DNA of 64,000 nt from Chryseobacterium jejuense. Its GTDB lineage: Bacteria > Bacteroidota > Bacteroidia > Flavobacteriales > Weeksellaceae. The notes under the pieces are model-generated. The model saw only the letters and a program-made list of their open reading frames with translations, was not told where the DNA came from and did no database searches. Every line of letters starts with the position of its first letter. Position 1 is the first letter of the stretch. Positions 36,658 through 44,088 of this stretch are shown in pieces. The position numbers were made by a program, and so were the translations under genes. The stretch is taken from NCBI RefSeq assembly GCF_900100075.1, contig NZ_FNEG01000006.1:370138-434137 (forward strand). The letters are read 5' to 3'.

Positions 36658-37050
36658 ATGGAAGGTGAAGTTAATTTAAAGAATATTTTAAAAAATTTAA
36701 ATCCGTTATTGAATGAAGGACGGTATGTGTATTGTACAGTTGATAACATTGATGGAATTCCTTTTTCTAAAATTTTGTTCCTGTTTAAGGAGACAGAAAG
36801 TATAACTGTTGTCCTTAAAAAAGAAGATGCTGAAGCTTTAAGTTTAGCCTTTAGTTATGTTGCTTCATGGATCACTCTTGAGGTTCATTCCTCTTTATCT
36901 GCAGTTGGCTTAACGGCAAAATTTTCACAGGCTTTGAGTGATGCAGGGATTAGTTGCAATGTAGTTGCTGCCTATTTTCATGACCATATTTTTGTGGATG
37001 AGAAGGATGAGGCGAAAGCTATTGAGGTGTTGAATGGGCTTAAAGGATAG
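36658..37050 (+). CDS. ACT-domain protein (COG3602-like)
   Basis: A 130-residue cytoplasmic protein made of two ACT-like halves, with the family opening LNPLLNEGRYVYCTVD and the later ITLEVHSSLSAVGLTAKFSQALSDAGISCNVVAAYFHDHIFV. ACT domains bind amino acids as regulatory ligands; stand-alone members of this group have no known enzyme partner. Its start at 36658 directly follows an AT-rich leader. Confidence in the family is good, in function low. Confidence 0.85.
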   Translation: MEGEVNLKNILKNLNPLLNEGRYVYCTVDNIDGIPFSKILFLFKETESITVVLKKEDAEALSLAFSYVASWITLEVHSSLSAVGLTAKFSQALSDAGISCNVVAAYFHDHIFVDEKDEAKAIEVLNGLKG

Positions 37051-37101
37051 AATTGATATTTAAGGACAATCATAATATGGATCCTTAAAATAAATAGAGA
37101 A

Positions 37102-37410
37102 ATGGAAAATAAAGATATCAATATTTCAGATCTTAGGAAGCTTATCAATATTCTGTCTGATGAATTGGAAAAATTAGAAGGTAAGAATGTTGTGGTTCTT
37201 GAAGATGATTTGTATTGGAATATTCTTGATGAGGAACTATATAGCCCTTATCATGAGCCTGCTCAACTTACAATGGGAAGCCTTTCAGAAGACTGGGAGT
37301 TTTTACAAAAAGTTGTAAATGGAGAACGCGAGATGATTGATTATGATTTGTATAAACTCGCTTCAATTTTAAAGCTTCTAGGGAGGAATAATACTATTAT
37401 GGAAAAGTAG
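37102..37410 (+). CDS. Hypothetical acidic protein (102 aa)
   Basis: Unrecognised and acidic, with an N-terminal helix (ISDLRKLINILSDELEKLEG) and no signal peptide or catalytic motif. It starts 51 bases after the ACT gene and is probably in the same transcript. It resembles small Bacteroidetes proteins of unknown function in composition only. Confidence 0.6.
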   Translation: MENKDINISDLRKLINILSDELEKLEGKNVVVLEDDLYWNILDEELYSPYHEPAQLTMGSLSEDWEFLQKVVNGEREMIDYDLYKLASILKLLGRNNTIMEK

Positions 37411-37528
37411 AGTATTTTATTGGTTGTAAAGATGTCCAGATTAAGCTCTGTAAATACACGAATTTTAATAGAATAATTGCTTATGATAGTTCCTGAAAAA
37501 CAAAGTAATACATGAAAAATAATATACA

Positions 37529-37915
37529 ATGAAGTATGTAACAATTTTTATTTTTATAACCTGCATTTTTCTTATTTTCAATTGTACAGATAAGAATGAA
37601 AAAAATATATTGGATTTTAATAAATATACATTCAATACTGTTTTAAAAGGTGAAGGAACGTATAATATAGGGTATGAATTTGATATCAATAAAAAGTATT
37701 ATGCTAATAAGGAGTATAATTTTATCTATTATCCAAAAAATTTAAAGGAGAGAAAATTTTTGATACCAGGAAGCTTGAGCAATGGTGAGTTTCCTATTTA
37801 TTGGAGAGGAGTTAATCTTCCTTTTACAATTATTAAAAAAGCCAACAGTGATACTTTACTCATTATCAAAAACAACAAAAAATTTATATTTAAAAGAATA
37901 AAAAATAGCGATTAA
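37529..37915 (+). CDS. Hypothetical lipoprotein (128 aa)
   Basis: A lipoprotein signal peptide (MKYVTIFIFITCIFLIFNC, lipobox LIFNC, Cys19) is followed by a basic, beta-rich 109-residue domain. No family is recognised. The next gene begins 5 bases after the stop, so the two form an operon. Confidence 0.6.
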   Translation: MKYVTIFIFITCIFLIFNCTDKNEKNILDFNKYTFNTVLKGEGTYNIGYEFDINKKYYANKEYNFIYYPKNLKERKFLIPGSLSNGEFPIYWRGVNLPFTIIKKANSDTLLIIKNNKKFIFKRIKNSD

Positions 37916-37920
37916 ATAAA

Positions 37921-38121
37921 ATGGCTTTTATAACATTATTAATAGGCTTAGTCCTTATATATTTTAAATTAAGCTCTAAAGAAAATATCTTTAACGTGAA
38001 AAGAAAGGATGACTCTATGTATGATAAAATGCTTTATTATAGAGGTTGGGTTATTGCTATTTTATTAATTGTGATTTCTTTGTCAGCTCTTTTTAAAAAT
38101 GCTATAGATTTCATTAAATAA
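37921..38121 (+). CDS. Small membrane protein (66 aa)
   Basis: Two hydrophobic helices (about 2-16 and 43-60) are separated by a charged loop (KLSSKENIFNVKRKDDSMYDK). It is coupled to the lipoprotein gene upstream and followed by a terminator. Its function is unknown. Confidence 0.6.
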   Translation: MAFITLLIGLVLIYFKLSSKENIFNVKRKDDSMYDKMLYYRGWVIAILLIVISLSALFKNAIDFIK

Positions 38122-38172
38122 AAGTATTTATAATTACTGCTCTCACAAGAATCACGCTAGTGACTAATCAAT

Positions 38173-38207
38173 AAAAAAACCGCCTCATTTTTTGAGGTGG
38201 TTTTTTT
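38173..38207. terminator. Bidirectional terminator
   Basis: A7-CCGCCTCA / TGAGGTGG-T7 with a T5 loop, between the small membrane protein gene and the leftward tRNA genes. Confidence 0.88.
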
Positions 38208-38232
38208 ATTGCTATTTTTATTTCAAATCTAT

Positions 38233-38263
38233 AAAAAAAACCATCCTTAAAAAAGGATGGTTT
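38233..38263 (-). terminator. Terminator of the first tRNA-Gln gene
   Basis: CCATCCTT / AAGGATGG (38241-38248, 38253-38260). On the minus strand the stem is followed by T8. It lies immediately 3' of the tRNA. Confidence 0.85.
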
Positions 38264-38264
38264 G

Positions 38265-38335
38265 TAGACCCACAGGGATTCGAACCCCGACTGACGGTAC
38301 CAAAAACCGGAGTGCTACCGTTACACTATAGGTCT
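38265..38335 (-). tRNA. tRNA-Gln (anticodon TTG)
   Basis: 71 nt, CCA not encoded. Acceptor arm AGACCTA / TGGGTCT, D arm GTGT / GCAC, anticodon loop TTTTGGT with anticodon TTG in a CCGGT / ACCGT stem (outermost C-T mismatch), T arm CGGGG-TTCGAAT-CCCTG. It differs from its sister at 38605 only at a D-stem base and one variable-loop base. Confidence 0.9.
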
Positions 38336-38352
38336 GTTTTATTTTGGTGATG

Positions 38353-38383
38353 CAAATTTATATAATTTTTTGGTATTTGCAAA
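38353..38383 (-). promoter_or_regulatory. Promoter of the first tRNA-Gln gene
   Basis: TTTG (38380-38383), 19-base spacer, TAAATTTG (38353-38360), ending 17 bases before the tRNA. An exact Bacteroidetes-type promoter. Confidence 0.85.
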
Positions 38384-38574
38384 TATCTCTCTTGAAAATT
38401 CTACTACTTTAAGTAAAAAAAACTAGAATTGAGCTTTTTTAGTACATTAAAATATGACAAAGAGACCAGATAGAGAAGCCTTGAGTAATTTAAAATAGAT
38501 GTTAGGGTTGATCATTTCCCTCAATTTATAGGGTTGATTCAATTCTAATCAAAAATATTTATTAATCTAAAAAA

Positions 38575-38603
38575 CAAAAAACCATCCTTAAAAAGGATGG
38601 TTT
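38575..38603 (-). terminator. Terminator of the second tRNA-Gln gene
   Basis: AACCATCCTT / AAGGATGGTT, followed on the minus strand by a T-rich tract. Near-copy of the terminator at 38233. Confidence 0.85.
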
Positions 38604-38604
38604 G

Positions 38605-38675
38605 TAGACCCACAGGGATTCGAACCCCGAATGACGGTACCAAAAACCGGAGTGTTACCGTTACACTATAGGTCT
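38605..38675 (-). tRNA. tRNA-Gln (anticodon TTG), second copy
   Basis: 71 nt, the same cloverleaf as the copy at 38265. The D-stem is GTGT / ACAC, giving one more Watson-Crick pair, and the variable loop is CATT instead of CAGT. The unit is a 340-base tandem duplication that includes promoter and terminator. Confidence 0.9.
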
Positions 38676-38692
38676 GTTTTATTTTGGTGGTG

Positions 38693-38722
38693 CAAATTTA
38701 CAGTTTTTTTCCTTAGATGCAA
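38693..38722 (-). promoter_or_regulatory. Promoter of the second tRNA-Gln gene
   Basis: TTG (38720-38722), 19-base spacer, TAAATTTG (38693-38700), 17 bases before the tRNA. The spacer differs from that of the first copy while both boxes are kept. Confidence 0.82.
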
Positions 38723-38765
38723 GAACTTTTTGGATTTTTTTTTAAATTTACTGTAGATTTTATTC

Positions 38766-39803
38766 ATGGAAAATATGCTGATAGACTTCAATAATCTCAA
38801 TATTAATCAATTATCCTTCAACTCTGAATTTGAAAAAAAAGTTAGAATCTTTTTAGAAGAATGGTCTTGGGAAGGAGAAACTGTAAACGTGCAGACTTCA
38901 GGTTCTACAGGAACTCCTAAAATTTTCGGGATCGAAAAAAAGAAAATGATCAATTCTGCAGTGATGACCTGCAACTTTTTAGGACTAAAAGAAGGTGATA
39001 CTGCATTACTATGCCTGCCTGTAGAATATATTTCAGGTAAAATGATGGTAGTACGCTCTATAGAAAGAAAACTTAGGCTAATCATAAGTGAACCATCTTT
39101 ATATCCTGTTGAAAATCTGGATCAGGAGGTAGATTTTTGTGCTATGACTCCGCTTCAGGTAGAAAATTCATTGGATAAACTTCATTTCATCAAAAATCTG
39201 ATTATTGGTGGTGCTGCTGTTTCTGAAAGTTTGAAAAATAAAATTCTTCAGTTGAATTTGAAGAGTTCAAACCATATTTTTGAGACCTATGGGATGTCAG
39301 AAACGCTTTCTCATATTGGTTTGAAACAATTGATGCCGGAACCGGAAGAGTATTTTACTGTTTTTGAAAATGTTTCTATTTCTTTGGATGAAAGAGGGTG
39401 TCTTACTATTTTTGCTCCAAATGTTAATACTGAGGTATTGGTAACTAATGATTTAGTTGAAATTAAAAATGATAAGCAGTTTAAATTTCTGGGGCGAATA
39501 GATAACGTAATCAATTCCGGAGGTGCAAAAATTTTTCCGGAAGCACTGGAAGCATTAGTCAAAAGAGAAATCCCAAATGAAGCTATTTTTGTAGGATTAC
39601 CGGATGAAAGCTTGGGACAGAAATTAATATTAATTATTGAAGGAAATCCATCCGATGAGGTTGTTCATAAAATTTCAAAGGTTTCTTTTGAGAAGAATTT
39701 CCATAAGCCGAAAGAAATTATTTTTACGAATAAAATTCCCAGAACACCTAATGGAAAGGTAAGTAGGATGGAATTGTATAAGTTGATTAGTGAAAATATA
39801 TAA
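38766..39803 (+). CDS. menE: o-Succinylbenzoate--CoA ligase-like AMP-binding enzyme
   Basis: A 345-residue ANL-superfamily ligase, shorter than most MenE but usual for Bacteroidetes. The P-loop QTSGSTGTPK lies at about 41-50, the A5 motif is ETYGMSETLSHIG (about 174-186), and the A7/A8 region FLGRIDNVINSGGAKIFPEALE carries the hinge Asp. A catalytic Lys in RTPNGKVSR lies near the C-terminus. MenE activates o-succinylbenzoate in menaquinone biosynthesis, in line with a menaquinone-based respiratory chain. Other men genes are not nearby, so another acyl-CoA ligase role is not excluded. Confidence 0.85.
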   Translation: MENMLIDFNNLNINQLSFNSEFEKKVRIFLEEWSWEGETVNVQTSGSTGTPKIFGIEKKKMINSAVMTCNFLGLKEGDTALLCLPVEYISGKMMVVRSIERKLRLIISEPSLYPVENLDQEVDFCAMTPLQVENSLDKLHFIKNLIIGGAAVSESLKNKILQLNLKSSNHIFETYGMSETLSHIGLKQLMPEPEEYFTVFENVSISLDERGCLTIFAPNVNTEVLVTNDLVEIKNDKQFKFLGRIDNVINSGGAKIFPEALEALVKREIPNEAIFVGLPDESLGQKLILIIEGNPSDEVVHKISKVSFEKNFHKPKEIIFTNKIPRTPNGKVSRMELYKLISENI

Positions 39804-39846
39804 GAAGTTTTGATTCTTGAATCTAAACTCTCAAAACTAAAACATA

Positions 39847-40239
39847 ATGAAGGATTTTTCAAAAGAACTCAGTTTCAAAACTTCCCGCAGCAGTGGGGCA
39901 GGAGGGCAAAACGTCAATAAAGTGGAAACTTCGGTAACTGTACTTTGGAAAGTTGTGGCTTCTGAATTTTTTAATGATGATGAAAAAACATTGATTCAGG
40001 AAAAGCTTAAAAATAGAATCAATGCAGATGGATTTTTATTTCTAACAGTTTCTGAAAGCAGAACCCAGCTGATGAATAAAAATAAAGCTATCGAAAAAAT
40101 AACGGAGATTGTAAACAATGCACTTATTATTCCTAAAAAAAGAACGGCTACTAAACCGTCCAGGGCCCAAAAACAAAAGAGATTGGATGGTAAAAAAAAG
40201 CTTTCTGATAAAAAAGAAAATAGAAGGTTTAAATTTTAG
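39847..40239 (+). CDS. arfB: Alternative ribosome-rescue factor ArfB (YaeJ)
   Basis: A 130-residue codon-independent peptidyl-tRNA hydrolase that frees ribosomes stalled on truncated mRNA. The catalytic GGQ lies at 19-21 (SRSSGAGGQNVNKVETSV), as in release factors, with no codon-recognition domain. The C-terminal basic tail (KKRTATKPSRAQKQKRL ... KKENRRFKF) enters the mRNA channel. It starts 43 bases after menE and may be co-transcribed. Confidence 0.95.
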   Translation: MKDFSKELSFKTSRSSGAGGQNVNKVETSVTVLWKVVASEFFNDDEKTLIQEKLKNRINADGFLFLTVSESRTQLMNKNKAIEKITEIVNNALIIPKKRTATKPSRAQKQKRLDGKKKLSDKKENRRFKF

Positions 40240-40269
40240 TTGCTCCTTTCACTGAAAGTCCTATTTTTG
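40240..40269 (+). promoter_or_regulatory. Promoter of the 40287 gene
   Basis: TTG (40240-40242), 19-base spacer, TATTTTTG (40262-40269), 17 bases before the ATG; an exact Bacteroidetes-type match. Confidence 0.75.
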
Positions 40270-40286
40270 CCGGAAATTTTTCAAAA

Positions 40287-40925
40287 ATGATTAAAAAACT
40301 AATGCTACTGGGAGCTATTTCGACTTCTTTATTTTCTTTTGCCCAAAAATTTTCATTTGTCCCTTCTGTAGGATATGCATGGAGAGTTGCGGAAACACCT
40401 TCAGGACTTTCAAAACAGGAGAAGGATTACATCAAAGGATTAAAAAGCGGACTTCATTTTGACCTTTCTGCTTATTATCATGTAAATAATATTGGAATCG
40501 GATTGAAATTCTCCAATTATAGCGCATCAAGCAATGGAATGTTAGCTGTAGGGAACCCTTATGGGAATACTATGTACGTAACCGTAAGTACAAAAGATAA
40601 TATTACCTTCATTGGGCCTTCTATCATGTATTCCAATTATAATGAGCCAACGAAACACAAATTGATTCTTGATGCTGCGTTAGGGGTTATTTCTTACACA
40701 ACAAAAACAGGTAATGTAAAAGGAACCGGATCTAATTTAGGATTAGATGCAGGTTTTGGCTATCAATATGCTCTTTCTGATCATCTTTTTATAGGTCCTA
40801 AATTAAGTGTAACGGCAGGAACATTAAACAAAATGAAAATTAACGGAACAACTGTTGATATGAGTGATGCAAAAGAAGGTTTAACCAGAGTTTCTTTAAG
40901 TGGAGTCGCTACATTCCATTTTTAA
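40287..40925 (+). CDS. Outer membrane beta-barrel-type protein
   Basis: A 212-residue exported protein with a signal peptide (MIKKLMLLGAISTSLFSFAQ), then alternating strands (FSFVPSVGYAWRVAE, GLHFDLSAYYHVNNIGIGLKFSNYS, NLGLDAGFGYQYALSDHLFIGPKLSVTAG) ending in TFHF. This is an OmpA/OmpW-like small barrel pattern. No peptidoglycan-binding domain. It has its own promoter. Function is unknown. Confidence 0.8.
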   Translation: MIKKLMLLGAISTSLFSFAQKFSFVPSVGYAWRVAETPSGLSKQEKDYIKGLKSGLHFDLSAYYHVNNIGIGLKFSNYSASSNGMLAVGNPYGNTMYVTVSTKDNITFIGPSIMYSNYNEPTKHKLILDAALGVISYTTKTGNVKGTGSNLGLDAGFGYQYALSDHLFIGPKLSVTAGTLNKMKINGTTVDMSDAKEGLTRVSLSGVATFHF

Positions 40926-40929
40926 GTTC

Positions 40930-40937
40930 TATCTTTG
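40930..40937 (+). promoter_or_regulatory. -7 element before the Gre-like leader
   Basis: TATCTTTG, a perfect TAnnTTTG, directly after the previous stop. A transcript from here would start near 40943 and carry a ~280-base leader before the gene at 41222. Confidence 0.5.
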
Positions 40938-40960
40938 TTAGAATTAACAACAACAAAATA

Positions 40961-41074
40961 ATGACAGCAACTATCTTTTTATCTGAGGATCGCCGACGAG
41001 CAGGATTGTTGCTGTCATTACTGTATCTACATACAGATTCTTTTCTGAAAAGTTCCAAGGACTTTATCAATTAA
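40961..41074 (+). CDS. Candidate small ORF (37 aa) in the leader
   Basis: ATG at 40961, 23 bases after a perfect -7 element, encoding MTATIFLSEDRRRAGLLLSL then YLHTDSFLKSSKDFIN. Its start codon lies inside the left arm of an 11-bp inverted repeat (40961-40971 with 41008-41018). No homology is recognised; it may be a leader peptide or simply part of an untranslated leader. Confidence 0.3.
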   Translation: MTATIFLSEDRRRAGLLLSLLYLHTDSFLKSSKDFIN

Positions 41075-41098
41075 GCCCTGTCAGGATCCAAGACAGGG
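40961..41098 (+). ncRNA. Structured leader RNA candidate
   Basis: Two hairpins follow a promoter element: ATGACAGCAAC (40961-40971) with GTTGCTGTCAT (41008-41018), and CCCTGTC (41076-41082) with GACAGGG (41092-41098). They precede the Gre-like gene at 41222. Not recognised as a known riboswitch. Confidence 0.4.
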
Positions 41099-41221
41099 AA
41101 TTATTCCGGATTTTTATTTATGCTTTTTTGCGGTTTTCTATAGAAGAAGGCAGATGTATGTCTGGATTCTACATTGGATCGTTCGGGAAATACTGCATTT
41201 TAATCTTAAAAATTGAAAAAA

Positions 41222-41602
41222 ATGTCCAATCATATTACGGTAACCACAGGAATTTATGATGCTATAAAAGATACACTAAGAAGAAAAAAAGTAAGCATCG
41301 GAGAAGAGAAAAGATTAACTGAAGAGCTGAGAAACGCGAAGCAGGTACGGAGAAGGGATCTGTCTGAAGATATTGTAACAGTTAACAGAAAAGTGACTCT
41401 GAAAGATCATACACAGGATTTTGAACACGAGTATATTTTTGTGCCTTCTACCAGAGAAAAGCTTAAGAAGAATAAGTATTCAATCCTTTCAAATATTGCA
41501 TTAGCAGTAGTTGGATACAAAGTAGGAGATATTATCGACTGGCCTTTCAAAGAAGGTAACAGAAAAATTGAAATTGTAAAAGTGGAAGCCTGGGAAGGAT
41601 AA
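41222..41602 (+). CDS. GreA/GreB C-terminal-domain-like protein
   Basis: A 126-residue protein from the ATG at 41222; a TTG 9 bases upstream is possible. A helical N-terminus (VTTGIYDAIKDTLRRKKVSIGEEKRLTEELRNAKQVRRRDL) is followed by a beta-rich part (VNRKVTLKDHTQDFEHEYIFVPSTREKLKKNKYSILSNIALAVVGYKVGDIIDWP) typical of the GreA/GreB/Rnk C-terminal FKBP-like fold that binds RNA polymerase. It lacks the long Gre coiled coil with two acidic tip residues, so transcript cleavage is unlikely. An Rnk-like modulator of RNA polymerase is a reasonable inference. Confidence 0.82.
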   Translation: MSNHITVTTGIYDAIKDTLRRKKVSIGEEKRLTEELRNAKQVRRRDLSEDIVTVNRKVTLKDHTQDFEHEYIFVPSTREKLKKNKYSILSNIALAVVGYKVGDIIDWPFKEGNRKIEIVKVEAWEG

Positions 41603-41687
41603 AACTTTGTCATATAGGGTTGAATTTACGAAGAAAACGTAGTCCATTTTGGGCTGCGTTTTCTGTTTTTTTAACAATAATAGCTAA

Positions 41688-41952
41688 GGTTGGAAATCGC
41701 AAAGGCGCAAGATTTTTTTTACATGCATGACGTTTTAAGGCGCAAAGATTTTATCTGCGATAAAATTGTATGTCGCTGAATATTGCCACTAATGCACGAA
41801 TAAATCATATGTTTATTTATGCATAAAAAATAATTCGTGCATTCGTGGCAAAAAAAATAAGCGTATCGCTTGCTGAAGATCTTTGATCTTCTTGCGTCTT
41901 AAAATAGACGTAATAGTTATAAAAAACCTTTGCGCCATTGCGTTTACCCAAC
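41688..41952 (+). repeat. Nested palindromic repeat family I, copy A
   Basis: About 265 bases with imperfect terminal inverted repeats: GTTGGAAATCGCAAAGGCGC on the left and TTGCGCCATTGCGTTTACCC plus AAC on the right. Inside are a subterminal AAGGCGCAA / TTGCGTCTT pair, an ATTTTATC-TGC-GATAAAAT palindrome, a GAAGATC-TTT-GATCTTC palindrome, and a central long inverted repeat (AATGCACGAATAAAT ... ATTCGTGCATTCGTGGC). No ORF. The same structure recurs at 43195 and, inverted, at 45586. Confidence 0.88.
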
Positions 41953-42040
41953 AAAAAAGTACATCAATTAAAATACCTTCCAGCCTACTTATTTAACAAA
42001 TGATAAAAAAGCACTCCTCTATGAGACTTTCTTCAAGTGC

Positions 42041-42074
42041 TTGGGCTGCATTCCGTTTTTAAGTTTTATCTTTG
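42041..42074 (+). promoter_or_regulatory. Promoter of the deoxyhypusine-synthase-like gene
   Basis: TTG (42041-42043), 23-base spacer, TATCTTTG (42067-42074), 15 bases before the ATG. Confidence 0.65.
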
Positions 42075-42088
42075 CAAAAATTAAAAAA

Positions 42089-43063
42089 ATGAGCAAACCG
42101 ATAACTGAATTCATAGAAAAGTATTACCTGCACTTCAACGCAGCTGCATTGGTGGATGCTTCTAAAGGATATGTTGCACATCTTAAAGATGGCGGAAAAA
42201 TGATGATTACTTTGGCAGGAGCAATGTCTACTGCTGAACTGGGAAAAATTCTTGCAGAAATGATCCGTCAGGGAAAAGTAGATTTTATCTCTTGTACAGG
42301 TGCCAACCTTGAAGAAGATTTAATGAATCTTGTAGCACACTCTCACTATGAAAGAGTTCCTCATTACAGAGATCTAACTGCTCAGGATGAGTGGGATCTT
42401 TTAGAAAGAGGTCTAAACAGAGTTACAGATACTTGTATCCCGGAAGAAGAAGCTTTCAGAAGATTACAGAAGCACATTGTGGAAATCTGGAAAGATGCAG
42501 AAGCTAAAGGAGAAAGATATTTCCCACACGAATTCATGTATAAAATGATCCTTTCAGGAGTATTGGAGCAGTACTATGAGATTCCTAGAGAAAATTCTTG
42601 GATGATTGCAGCAGCAGAAGCAAACTTACCAATCGTAGTTCCAGGATGGGAAGATTCTACAATGGGTAACATCTTCGCTTCTTACTGTATCAAAGGAGAG
42701 CTTAAGGCTACTACAATGAAATCAGGTATTGAATATATGACTTACCTTGCAGACTGGTATACTAAAAACTCAGCTGGAAAAGGAGTTGGTTTCTTCCAGA
42801 TTGGTGGTGGTATCGCAGGAGATTTCCCTATCTGTGTAGTACCAATGTTATATCAGGATATGGAAATGCATGACATTCCTTTCTGGTCTTATTTCTGCCA
42901 GATCTCTGATTCTACTACATCTTACGGTTCTTATTCAGGAGCAGTTCCAAATGAGAAAATCACTTGGGGTAAATTAGATATTACTACACCGAAATTTATC
43001 GTTGAAAGTGATGCAACTATCTGTGCACCATTAATGTTCTCTTACATTCTTGAGAATGCTTAA
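42089..43063 (+). CDS. Deoxyhypusine synthase-family protein
   Basis: A 324-residue NAD-dependent deoxyhypusine synthase homologue. The start is the ATG at 42089, not an upstream frame that would cover the promoter. Visible are the NAD-binding region (LAGAMSTAELGKILAEMIRQG, ISCTGANLEEDL), VPGWEDSTMGNIFAS, GVGFFQIGGGIAGDFPI and the active-site segment SYSGAVPNEKITWGK, whose Lys295 matches the catalytic lysine of the eukaryotic enzyme. Bacteria have no eIF5A, so the real reaction is probably aminobutyl transfer to a small amine (homospermidine-type) or another polyamine reaction. It is monocistronic with its own promoter and terminator. Confidence 0.93.
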   Translation: MSKPITEFIEKYYLHFNAAALVDASKGYVAHLKDGGKMMITLAGAMSTAELGKILAEMIRQGKVDFISCTGANLEEDLMNLVAHSHYERVPHYRDLTAQDEWDLLERGLNRVTDTCIPEEEAFRRLQKHIVEIWKDAEAKGERYFPHEFMYKMILSGVLEQYYEIPRENSWMIAAAEANLPIVVPGWEDSTMGNIFASYCIKGELKATTMKSGIEYMTYLADWYTKNSAGKGVGFFQIGGGIAGDFPICVVPMLYQDMEMHDIPFWSYFCQISDSTTSYGSYSGAVPNEKITWGKLDITTPKFIVESDATICAPLMFSYILENA

Positions 43064-43092
43064 GCAATAAACTCTTTACGAGATTACTATAC

Positions 43093-43120
43093 AGCGCTTC
43101 CATTTTGGGAGCGCTTTTTT
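43093..43120 (+). terminator. Terminator after the deoxyhypusine-synthase-like gene
   Basis: AGCGCTTCC / GGGAGCGCT (one wobble pair), then T6. Confidence 0.88.
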
Positions 43121-43194
43121 ATTTTTTTGCTTTCAGACTTTTTAATCTCTCACAAATTTTTCAGATGACGCAGATTCTGCGCGGTGATGTGAAA

Positions 43195-43448
43195 GGTTGG
43201 AAATCGCAAAGGCGCAATTTGTTTAGATACATGATGTTTTAAGGCGTAAGGATTTTATCTGCGATAAAATTGTATACCGCTAAAAATTGCCACGAATGCA
43301 CGAATAAATTATATGTCTTTATTTATGCATAAAAAGATTATTCGTGCATTCGTGAAAAAAAATAGGTGCACTGATTGCTGAAGATCTTTGATCTTCTTGC
43401 GCCTTAAAATATGCATAATATTAGTAGAAACCCTTTGCAGTTTCCAAT
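43195..43448 (+). repeat. Nested palindromic repeat family I, copy B
   Basis: Same orientation as copy A. It begins GGTTGGAAATCGCAAAGGCG and ends with a diverged CCCTTTGCAGTTTCCAA. It keeps the ATTTTATC-TGC-GATAAAAT and GAAGATC-TTT-GATCTTC palindromes and the AATGCACGAATAAAT / ATTCGTGCATTCGTG core. Between it and the next gene (43449-43537) are only short ATCTGTGGC-like words. Confidence 0.88.
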
Positions 43449-43537
43449 AAATCTGCATAATCAGCTAAATCTGCGAGCTAATATTTAAGCATCATTGCAA
43501 TATGTGGCAATCTGTGGCATCTGTGGGAAAATAAAAA

Positions 43538-43684
43538 TCAATCTAAAGAATTCACCAAAACAAAATAACGGTAAGCCAAAATTACCTTTTCTATTTTTGT
43601 TAGCCTGTTCGGGTCCTTCTTGCTCAGCTTTGGAAGAACCTTTCTATTGATTACATTCAGTAAACGGAAAAATGATTTTTTCAT
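43538..43684 (-). CDS. Small basic conserved protein (48 aa)
   Basis: A 48-residue basic protein from the ATG at 43684 (MKKSFFRLLNVINRKVLPKL, then SKKDPNRLTKIEKVILAYRYFVLVNSLD). The pattern K-K-D-P-x-(R/K)-L-T-K followed by an aromatic helix recurs in small Flavobacteriia proteins, some of which are, in my memory, mislabelled SsrA-binding protein. It is too short to be SmpB. It is transcribed divergently from the ATL gene. Confidence 0.6.
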   Translation of the reverse strand: MKKSFFRLLNVINRKVLPKLSKKDPNRLTKIEKVILAYRYFVLVNSLD

Positions 43685-43771
43685 ATCTTTATCTTTTAAT
43701 GAAACATCATTGAGGCTGTAAGAGTTCAAAAATGATGCAAAAATTCAATATTCTTTTCTAAGACTTTAGAT

Positions 43772-44068
43772 ATGGACGAAATTTTCAAACAACAGGTATA
43801 CGAAGTCGCTAGGCTTATTCCAAAGGGAAGAGTTTCTACGTATGGTGCTATAGCGAAAGCAGTGGGCTATCCCAATCATTCCCGCCATGTAGGAAAAGCA
43901 ATGGGAGGTTGCCCTGAAGACGTGCCTGCACACCGCGTTATTTCCAGTTCAGGGACATTATCTGTTCCGGAGTTTCAGAAGAAATTAGAAGCGGAAGGAA
44001 TTGCTGTGGAAAACTTAAGAATAAAAGGGTTTAAAAAACTGTTCTGGGATCCTATGGATGAGTTATAA
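43772..44068 (+). CDS. Alkyltransferase-like protein (ATL, MGMT family)
   Basis: A 98-residue protein equal to the DNA-binding C-terminal domain of O6-methylguanine-DNA methyltransferase: VARLIPKGRVSTYGAIAKAVGYPNHSRHVGKAM with the helix-turn-helix and Arg finger. The active-site PCHR motif reads PAHRV (52-56), so the alkyl-acceptor cysteine is replaced by Ala53. Such ATL proteins bind O6-alkylguanine and flag it for nucleotide excision repair rather than removing the alkyl group. It is followed by a long hairpin and repeat-rich DNA. Confidence 0.92.
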   Translation: MDEIFKQQVYEVARLIPKGRVSTYGAIAKAVGYPNHSRHVGKAMGGCPEDVPAHRVISSSGTLSVPEFQKKLEAEGIAVENLRIKGFKKLFWDPMDEL

Positions 44069-44088
44069 TAATTTTATTTTTCCTTAGC

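Noticed and set aside
42041..42088. Upstream extension of the deoxyhypusine-synthase-like gene
   Set aside because: It covers a TTG-23-TATCTTTG promoter and adds a hydrophobic tract unlike the family.
43538..43684. Small protein as SmpB
   Set aside because: At 48 residues it is far shorter than SmpB and lacks its core beta-barrel motifs.
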